Assembly (NCBI GenBank): GCA_027603065.1
Contig: JADGJP010000037.1
Location: 175,976 to 239,975, forward strand
Reading direction: 5' to 3'
Source of the DNA: Geranomyces variabilis
Lineage: Eukaryota; Chytridiomycota; Chytridiomycetes; Spizellomycetales; Powellomycetaceae
Length of the DNA: 64,000 bases
Shown here in pieces: positions 57,225 through 64,000 of this stretch (position 1 is the stretch's first letter; the number at the start of each line of letters is the position of its first letter). A program made the position numbers and the translations under genes. The notes beneath the pieces were generated by a model that saw only the letters and a program-made list of their open reading frames with translations, made no database searches and had not been told where the DNA came from.

Positions 57225-58172
57225 TTGCAATGGGTGAGAGCGAGAGCGAGAGCGAGAGCGGGAGGAGTTGGGAGAGAGAGGGGGAGGGGGGAGAATAAAT
57301 CGCTTTGGCTGAGCTGGTTGCCGTGCGCTGTCTGTCGGTGGGAGGGGGGGTCTAGTTTGTTGGTTGAATCTCCGCGCGTCGTGCTGTTCGTGCGCGCGTG
57401 CGTTGCGTGGGGACAGGTGAAAAGGCGGAGGTTGCGAGAAAGAAAAACGAGAACAAGCGGAAGGAGCAGGCAGGAGTAGGAGGAGTAGTAGGTAGGGGGA
57501 AAGCAAAGAGAAAGCAAGAAAGAAAGCAAGAAGAAAGCAAGAAAGAGAGAGAGAGAAAGGAAGGAAATCAAAAAGGCAGAATCAAAGAGCCGTGTGCGGT
57601 CTGTCGTCTCTCTCGCGTTTCTAAAACGTCAAACGTCAAACGCGGAGGCCTCGAAACAAAAGACCTCGGCAGACAGACAGGACAGCGCAGCGCAGACAGA
57701 CAGACAGACGCACAGACAGACAGACAGCGAGCGGGTCGATAACGATACGAGATACGATGCCTTGCTGATGCTGCCGACAGATCTCTCGTATCGCGAGTGT
57801 GCGTGCGTGCGCGTTTGTAAATAAATAAATGAATAAATAACGTGAGAGGAAAAGAAAAAAAAAACTAAAAGAGAGGAGAGCAGAGCAGAGGCCAGAAAAA
57901 AAAAAGCTGTTGAAACAGTTCTTCCCCCCCTCCGCGTGCTCACTCCTGGATTGCAACTGCTACCCCTGTGTTTCGACAAACGCGAACGCGTCGAGGGAGA
58001 AGCGCAGTCTGCGCAGCAGCATCCTACATTAAGCATGGACCCTAGATTAAGCCCTCATGCTATATCCAGGCTGGCTGCTGCGCGCTCCGTTTCCGCTCTC
58101 TCTCTCGCTGTCTCTCTCTCGTCAAAAAGAAATACTCGCTCCCCCTCGTCGTCGTCGTTGCCGTCGTCCGCC
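57225..58172. other. Divergent promoter region rich in simple repeats
   Basis: Lies between the start codons of the RGS and NOL11-like genes. Contains (GAGAGC)n-type repeats near 57236-57262, (AAAG)n near 57505-57545, (ACAG)n near 57674-57730 and an A/T run (AAATAAATAAATG) near 57820. An in-frame ATG at 58035 could extend the NOL11-like protein by 46 Ser-rich residues. Confidence 0.6.
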
Positions 58173-61100
58173 ATGGCGTCGTCAGTCCGCATACAAGAGC
58201 CCTATCCGCTCACCGCCCATCCATTCTCCGTCTCCCTGACCCGCCGTATCACCCTACAGCCACCAGCAGCGCACGCTTCGTCGTCGTCGGTCGTCGCACC
58301 GCACCAGTTCCTCACCGCTGCAGTCCCTGAGCGTGCCTATGGCCACGGCAGAGACGACCACAACAACAACAGCGAGGACGGTGCTACTGCTGCTGCTGCT
58401 GTGGACCACGCGGCGCAAGTAGTTACTGTCCAGGGTTCCGCTGTTTATCTCTACGATGTGAGTTTTTAAAGAAGCGCAAGGGCATGCAATGCACTGCACT
58501 GGCGTCTTGAAGTTATTAGGCTCGTTCGTAACACCGTTTTTCTTCTTTTTGTCTTTTCTTTTATTTCCTTCTAGCTTCAACGACAGCAATGCCTGCACTC
58601 CTGGTCGGTTCCACCAGGAACACTCTTTTCCTCGCCTGCGCGCTACCTCCCAGAAAGGCCCGCGCATGACAATCTCTCATCCGCCTCCGCCGCCACCGCC
58701 GCCGCCGCTACAAGCGCCACAGCTGACGATGTTACCAACGACGACGACGTCCAGGCGTCTTCATCATCTTCAAACAACAACCTCGCAGGGAACGTTTACG
58801 CCATAATTCACACCGGCACTGATATTCCCGCAAAGGAGGAACAGAAAAGCGTTTGGATGTGGCAAGTAGACGCCTCAGATGCAGGAAAGGTCGGTCAAGA
58901 CAACAAGCCCACGCCGCGCGCGGGAAAACCCGACACCGCAGCCACCTTCGATTCGCCCATCCAGCATCTTGCCACGTTTGTACCATGCAAGACTGCAGCT
59001 GCTGCCTATGTTGTGCTCGTGCATGCTGGTGGAAGCGTAACTGTTGCTTCGCGGGCGTTAAAGACCGTCGCGACGTGGTCGTCGTCGTCTCCTGATGAGG
59101 CTGCTGCTGCACCGCAGGTTATCTGGACCACGACGTTTACCGAGCGTGAGAATGAGAACGACAAACCCGACAGCGACGATGATGCTGCGTGGAAGGTGCT
59201 CCGCATTGTGTCGGTCCTCCGCCGTCGCGTTGGCGGCCAAGACATGTACTCTGTGCGCGTGCTGGTCGTCAGCGCCAGAGAGACGTCCGGCCGTGGTGGC
59301 AGCGCCGCCACGGTCGATCTCCTCTCCGACACTGCAATCCCGATGCCCGCAGCCGTCACCTCCGTGCCCGTGTCAGTCACCGTTGTCGCGCAACAACTCG
59401 TCATTGCCTTCTCAGACTCCCAAGTCCGCGTATACGAAATCAGCAGCGGCGGTGGTGCGAGCAATGAATTGCTCTGCTTTTCGCTCGCAGAGTGCAAATA
59501 CGCGCTCCCTACCAACCCGGCGACGCTCGGTGGCCCGACCATGCTGTCTATGCACCCGATCGCCAACAAATACATTGCTATTGTGGGCACTACCGCGGCG
59601 AGTAGGAAAGCTGCGGGTGACGAGCTCCTGACGATCTGGGATATCAAATACGGCGCAATGCATCTCCAGAAACTGCTGAACGCGAGCGAAAAGAGCAGCT
59701 CGGCTGCTTCAGGATCTGCTGGAGAAAATGGTTTTGTAAATGGTGGCAGCCGTCGCGGCGGCCGCACTTTCCACACGACAATGACGGTCTCCCCGTTGAC
59801 AGGCCCCGTCATCACTGTTGCAACGTCGAGACTGCACTCGCTGACGCCCGTGACGTTTAGCTCGACGGTGGATTTCGTGCCGTTCCACTGCCCGCCGTTG
59901 ACGCTTGCTGCCGTGCTGGGCAAACTGCGCAAGCCGCTGTTCCCCTCGTCATCATCATCGTCTTCTCTGCCGCTCGGCTCGGTGATTGACAACAATGCAA
60001 TCAAACCCATCGGCATGGGCATGGCGACCACGGCGCCTGTCCCGCCTGCATTTGACAACGACACGCTCGGGGCGTGGAACTCGCAACTGCACGGACTGGA
60101 TGCAATGGATGTAGATTACGTCCAGCGCCTGCTGACGCAGATAGACAGCGCCACGTTTTCGAAATTATTTTGCGAATGGATGCAGAAGAAGCTGCTAGCG
60201 TTGCATGAAATTAATGTGCAGGCGGGTGAGGTTGCGAGACGGAAGTTGCAGCAGTCGGTCGAGGAGAAGATGGGAAAGAAGGAGAAGAAAAGAATGGGGA
60301 AGAAGCCGGCCGAGACCGTTGATGCGATGGATGTGGATGGTAGTGACGAAACTGCGGATGTAAAGACCGAAGCGGCGGTAAAAGACGAAGCTGATGAGAC
60401 GGCAATGGACGTGGACGTTGACGACGCGGATACAAAGATCGAAGCCGAGGACGCTGTCACCGCCCCGCCGCCGCCACCACCACAACAACAACCACCCCTC
60501 GCAACCTACCTAACCACCAAACCCTCTCCCAAACTCCTCAACCGCCTGCCCAAAGTCCTCATCTCACCCACCGTGCTCAACCCTTTACTCGCTTTCTGCC
60601 TGCGTCATCCAACAAAGGGCCAAACCTTCTGGCCGCGCCACGCAATACAGTACATGCTCCGCTCGGGCACCGCATCAACAAAGTGCATTCCCAGTGGAAT
60701 TCTCGCTGCGGCGTTAGAAAAAGGCGATATGGCGATTATGGAGACTGCGTTGCGGTGGTGTACGGATTTGGGCGAGGAGGAAGTCGTGCGTGCTTTGCAG
60801 TGGGTTTGTGTTGTGAGCAGTGTCGACGATGAAGGCGATGTGGCGGAGAAGCGCACGCGGGTGTTGGATAGGTGGGCGGATGCGACGCGCCGCGTGAGGG
60901 AGACAAAGAAGGCGGGCATGAATATTGAGCGGAGCAGGCAGGCCAACTTGCCGGAGGAAGGAGTGGAGTTGGAGGTTGATCTTGCGGAGGTGGCCGAAGA
61001 GATTGATGCAGATGTTAAGACTGAGAAGGATGTCAAAGTGGAGCCGTCCTCGACGTCGTCGTCGTCGTCGACAACCACCACCACTACTACTATCGCGACG

Positions 61101-61927
61101 ACTACGACAACGACGACGACGACGGCGATTGCAGACGCTGCAGCTCGTGTTCTTCCCGGCCGTGGACGCGCGCAGTTCCTCCGTGCGATTTTCGCACGTC
61201 CGCGCACGGATACGTTCTTTGTGCGCGCGCTCAAGAAGCTGAGTGTGGAAGAAGTGACGGTTTTGTTGGACTGGCTGCATGGGATTTTAGTGGTTGGTAA
61301 AATGGAGGAAGACGGCAGCGGTGATGATGATGTGAAGGTCGAGCAGAGCGAAACCCAGCACCGCGCGCCGCTCTGGTGGTTCTGGGAGCAGCCGAAATTT
61401 GATGCTGCGAGCGTGTGCCAGGAACGGGGCTTGGAGGAGTGGGACATGGTAAGGAAAAAGAGCAAGGAAACACCAAAGCGCTGGGGCTCTATTTCACTCC
61501 CACTCATATCAGCTTTGAAAAACTAACTCTTTTCTTCTCCCTCCCCCCCCCCCTTTTTTTTCAGGCTCTCGACGTCCTCCCGATAATCCTCACCGCCCAC
61601 CTCACCACAATCCTCCACACCCCGCACCTCGTCGCACAGCTCACCGCCATTCAAGAATCCATCGCGCTGCAAACCCGGCTGTTCACAACTTTACAAACCC
61701 GTCTTCGCGCCCCGCTGCTGCTCGTGCATGCCGAGATGGCCAAGAAGGCCGAAGAGGAGAACGAGCTCGCCAAGCAGCAGCAGCAGCAACAACAGCAACA
61801 TGCTGGAAAAACCGACATGGCGCGGTTCGATGCGGATGGGAAAGACAAGACTAAAGGAAGGCGGTATAAGCGGATGGTGGAGGATGTTGCTGGTGCCAAG
61901 TATGAGGTGGAGATTTATAAGATTTGA
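58173..61927 (+). CDS. NOL11/Utp8-like nucleolar protein, small-subunit processome
   Basis: Exons 58173-58457, 58575-61448 and 61565-61927; introns 117 and 116 nt; 1173 residues from ATG 58173 (58035 is an alternative). The N-terminal half is a WD-like propeller without clear repeats. Blocks matching human NOL11 in order: LHSWSVPPGTLFSSPA (GSWSVKQGQIITCPA), DELLTIWDIKYGAMHLQKLL (ECLSVWNIKFQTLQTSKEL), TLAAVLGKLRKPL (SLAGALGKLKHS), a helical C-terminal part with LDWLHGILVV, and the final EVEIYKI (family YSIEVLEL). NOL11 and Utp8 belong to the t-UTP group that starts pre-rRNA transcription and 18S processing. Acidic and poly-Thr/Ser inserts make this protein longer than the human one (about 720). 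Assignment rests on recalled motifs and order. Confidence 0.7.
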
Positions 61928-62066
61928 TTTTGTGGGGTGAAAAGAACCTCGGTGATCGGGACAGAGAGAGCGCCGGGGGGTGATGATGGAGACAGGGGCG
62001 ATGGGGACCGGGACCGCGTATATCGGAATTATTTTGTACGCCTGCATGGTTTCATTACAAGCCCAG

Positions 62067-62085
62067 GGGGCGGCGTTGCCGCCCC
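62067..62085. terminator. GC-rich perfect hairpin downstream of the Fanzor stop codon
   Basis: GGGGCGGC-GTT-GCCGCCCC, an 8-bp stem with a 3-nt loop, between the stop codons of NOL11 (61927) and the Fanzor gene (62157). It could end transcription for either gene or be part of the guide-RNA scaffold that Fanzor genes carry at their 3' end. Confidence 0.4.
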
Positions 62086-62156
62086 GCCTGTAAACAGACC
62101 TACTGGTCGGGTGCCGCAATCCTTGCGAAAACAAGGGCGGAGGGAATAAGACTAGT

Positions 62157-64000
62157 CTAAAGGTTCTTGCCACGGTCGCCTCTTGACAGATGAGCCGGGC
62201 GCTCTCCTTCCTTGACAATCTGCTCGCGGATGATGTGTTCAAAGTTTCCAACGCTTGCTCGGTCGCGGTTGTGGTAGCGCACACGCTTGCCAAGGTCACT
62301 GTCAGGTGTCCATTGCTCTCTGGTGCATTCGCGGCTTGTGCAGCCCAGCAAGCCATGAACTCCAACGGTGTGGCCTTTTCGCCAAGGTCTCGGTGATTGA
62401 CGAGTTCGAAAGCCGCTCTGGCAACCAGGAGATAAATAAATCAGTACCAAGCTGCAAATGTCATATCATAGCAGCAGCAACAACAACATACCTTCACTAT
62501 TGCGCCGCATACTTTATCCTGTTGTTCAGGGTTGCGGATCACAAATGGGCAGCGGCTTGACGTCCGAAACTCATCAATGTACATCATCAATATATGATGG
62601 CGGCGAAGCATTGTACGAAAACGTGCCGTCTTGATGGGAGGCTGGAAACGCATGCTGCGAGGCGCCGCAGACCAATCTCCCATGATGATAAGGGGATCTT
62701 GGCCAAACTGCTTGTGAAGTCGGTTCACAAATTGGTCTTCGCTCTTGTGGGCCAAACGTAAGGCCTCAAATCGGCGGCGGCGCCATCGGGTGGTTGCAGC
62801 ATAGCAGTTTTCAAATGCCAGGCGATGCTGCACTTGAAATGCCAGCCATTGATTGAAATCGATGGCCTAGGGGAAAAAAAAAAAAAAATAAAAAAAGTTA
62901 GTTACCGGTGACTGATGTTGAAGACTGTGCGTCTGCATTGCGCGCCACAGCATCCATCAACACGCCACAGCATTTGCATCCTCCATGCAATTCAGCGGCA
63001 CCGCGTCACAGCATCGCGCATCACAGCATCCGCAGTGCACCCCAACATCTGCATCGCGCATCACAGCAATGCCTCGGGTGCTCGCGCCGTCGTGTCCAGA
63101 CCGCGCCCTCACCCGCAAGGAGCGCGCGCTGCTCGGCCTCACCGCCCTCATGCGGTTGGACTGACTGACTGACTGACTGACTGACTGACTCGGCACTGAC
63201 GCTCGTTCGTGCGTTGGTGATGACTGTTTCATCTCCTCGCCGCCCCATCCCAACAGCCAGTAGTGCGGAAAAAGACACCGCCGTGCACTCCAGCATCTGC
63301 ATCGCGCATCACAGCATCGCGCATCACAGCATCCACCATGCAATCCAGCAGCATTGCACATCGCGCATCACAGCATCGCGCATCACAGCATCCGCCACCT
63401 CAACATCTGCATCGCGCATCACCGCATCGCGCATCACCGCATCGCGCATCACAGCATCGCGCATAGCATCCGCCACCTCAACATCTGCATCGCGCATCAC
63501 CGCATCGCGCATCACCGCATTGCGCATCACAGCATCGCGCATCACAGCATCCGCCACCTCAACATCTGCATCGCGCATCACCGCATCGCGCATCACCGCA
63601 TCGCGCATCACAGCATTGCGCATCACAGCATCCGCCACCTCAACATCTGCATCGCGCATCACCGCATCGCGCATCACTGCATCGCGCATCACAGCATCGC
63701 GCATCACAGCATCGCGCATCACAGCATCCGCCACCTCAACATCTGCATCGCGCATCACAGCATTGCGCATCTCAGCATCCACCATGCAATCCAGCGGCAT
63801 TGCGCATCGCGCATCACAGCATCACAGCATCACAGCATCCGCCGTGCACCCCAACTACCGCCACTGTGACTTACCAGCATTGACTTGTGCCCTGGCATTG
63901 TCGCCTTTAAACTTCCACCACCGGGCGCTGGCAAGTTGCGGAGCCGGTCCTTGTTGCACTCCTTAACACGCTCGCGAGCCTTCGTTTCCTTCTTCTGCTG
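62157..64000 (-). CDS. Fanzor-type RNA-guided nuclease (TnpB relative), C-terminal part, cut by the window edge
   Basis: Exons 63875 to beyond 64000, 62492-62866 and 62157-62417; phases 0; at least 253 residues. Visible parts in order: a basic helix (KKETKARERVKECNKDRL), FNQWLAFQVQHRLAFENCY, RWRRRRFEALRLAHKSEDQF, then FGQDPLIIMGDWS, FRTMLRRHHILMMYIDEFRTS, a zinc-ribbon region, VHGLLGCTSREC and YHNRDRASVGNFEHI with EGERPAHL. The FG-x8-GDWS, DEFRTS-x-x-C and NRD-x-x-[AS]-x-x-N-[FI] blocks are the RuvC-II, zinc-ribbon and RuvC-III regions of eukaryotic Fanzor proteins. The canonical RuvC-II Glu position holds G/D in GDWS; the Glu of DEFRTS is the likely alternative. The ribbon's first CxxC is CPFV here, so one ligand is lost. 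RuvC-I lies outside the window. The first visible intron would be 1008 nt and contains a minisatellite. Confidence 0.8.
63159..63190. repeat. (GACT)8 microsatellite
   Basis: Eight perfect GACT units inside the predicted long intron of the Fanzor gene. Confidence 0.95.
63293..63850. repeat. Minisatellite of GCATCGCGCATCAC-type units with higher-order structure
   Basis: About 35 head-to-tail copies of a 13-15-nt unit (consensus GCATCGCGCATCACA, variants GCATTGCGCATCAC and GCATCGCGCATCACC). At intervals a spacer ATCCGCCACCTCAACATCT interrupts the array, giving a higher-order repeat of roughly 85-115 bp that recurs at about 63389, 63469, 63551, 63628 and 63728. Unit-like copies also occur at 62945-63070. 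The array is open in several frames on both strands, so its long ORFs are artefacts. It is not a CRISPR array: the spacers are identical, not unique. Confidence 0.9.

Noticed and set aside
59006-60064. 352-codon minus-strand frame inside the NOL11-like gene
   Set aside because: Shadow frame rich in Ser, Thr and Arg; the plus strand carries the conserved NOL11 blocks.
63293-63850. CRISPR-like array of short repeats and long repetitive ORFs
   Set aside because: Units are contiguous or separated by identical spacers, with no unique spacers and no cas genes; it is a eukaryotic minisatellite. The ORFs on both strands arise from the repeat.

Overview
The window is a gene-dense stretch of nuclear DNA from a fungus, very probably a zoosporic (chytrid-like) one. 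Fungal marks are small spliceosomal introns, mostly 60-110 nt, with CTAAC/CTGAC-type branch sites, and fungal gene families (SIN3, INO1, SWF1, Ugo1-type carrier, glyoxal oxidase). The zoosporic assignment rests on a complete katanin p60-like 2 (KATNAL2) gene, a cilium-linked AAA ATPase that as far as I know is missing from Dikarya, and on a Fanzor-type RNA-guided nuclease gene, a family I recall from chytrids. Gene models below were spliced by hand from reading frames, splice sites and phase arithmetic; exon coordinates are given so they can be re-tested.

Layout. 1-10 kb: 3' end of ferrochelatase; a small mitochondrial ribosomal protein; an ING-type PHD protein; a methyltransferase; two small unknown genes; a coiled-coil protein; a multi-pass membrane protein followed by its own decayed partial copy. 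10-20 kb: secreted copper-radical oxidase, FUN14 mitochondrial protein, ribosomal protein eL39, two-helix membrane protein, a hypothetical locus with an unresolved frame break. 19-29 kb: GLE1 (11 exons), Ugo1/SLC25A46-like carrier, KATNAL2 (16 exons), small membrane proteins. 29-42 kb: SIN3 (13 exons), SH3 protein, eIF2-gamma, MYND-finger relic, ribosomal protein uL24/RPL26. 42-54 kb: sparse region, inositol-3-phosphate synthase, MPP6 exosome cofactor, SWF1 palmitoyltransferase, secreted GPI-type protein, CHCHD5. 54-64 kb: RNA polymerase III subunit RPC31, tandem-RGS protein, NOL11-like nucleolar protein, then a Fanzor gene running off the right edge with a minisatellite in its predicted 1-kb intron.

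The genes are mostly housekeeping: iron-haem and mitochondrial biogenesis (HEM15, mS25/mL61, FUN14, Ugo1-like, CHCHD5), chromatin and transcription (ING, SIN3, RPC31), RNA export, processing and ribosome assembly (GLE1, MPP6, NOL11, eL39, uL24), translation initiation (eIF2-gamma), lipid and membrane work (INO1, SWF1) and secretion. Many neighbours are head to head with only 0.2-0.35 kb between start codons, so shared promoters are likely.

The most interesting points are the Fanzor gene with a non-canonical active-site pattern, sense-strand GGAT repeats shared by the first introns of two ribosomal protein genes, a 17-nt micro-exon that carries the catalytic DHHC motif of SWF1, and an RPL26 stop codon isolated behind a last intron.
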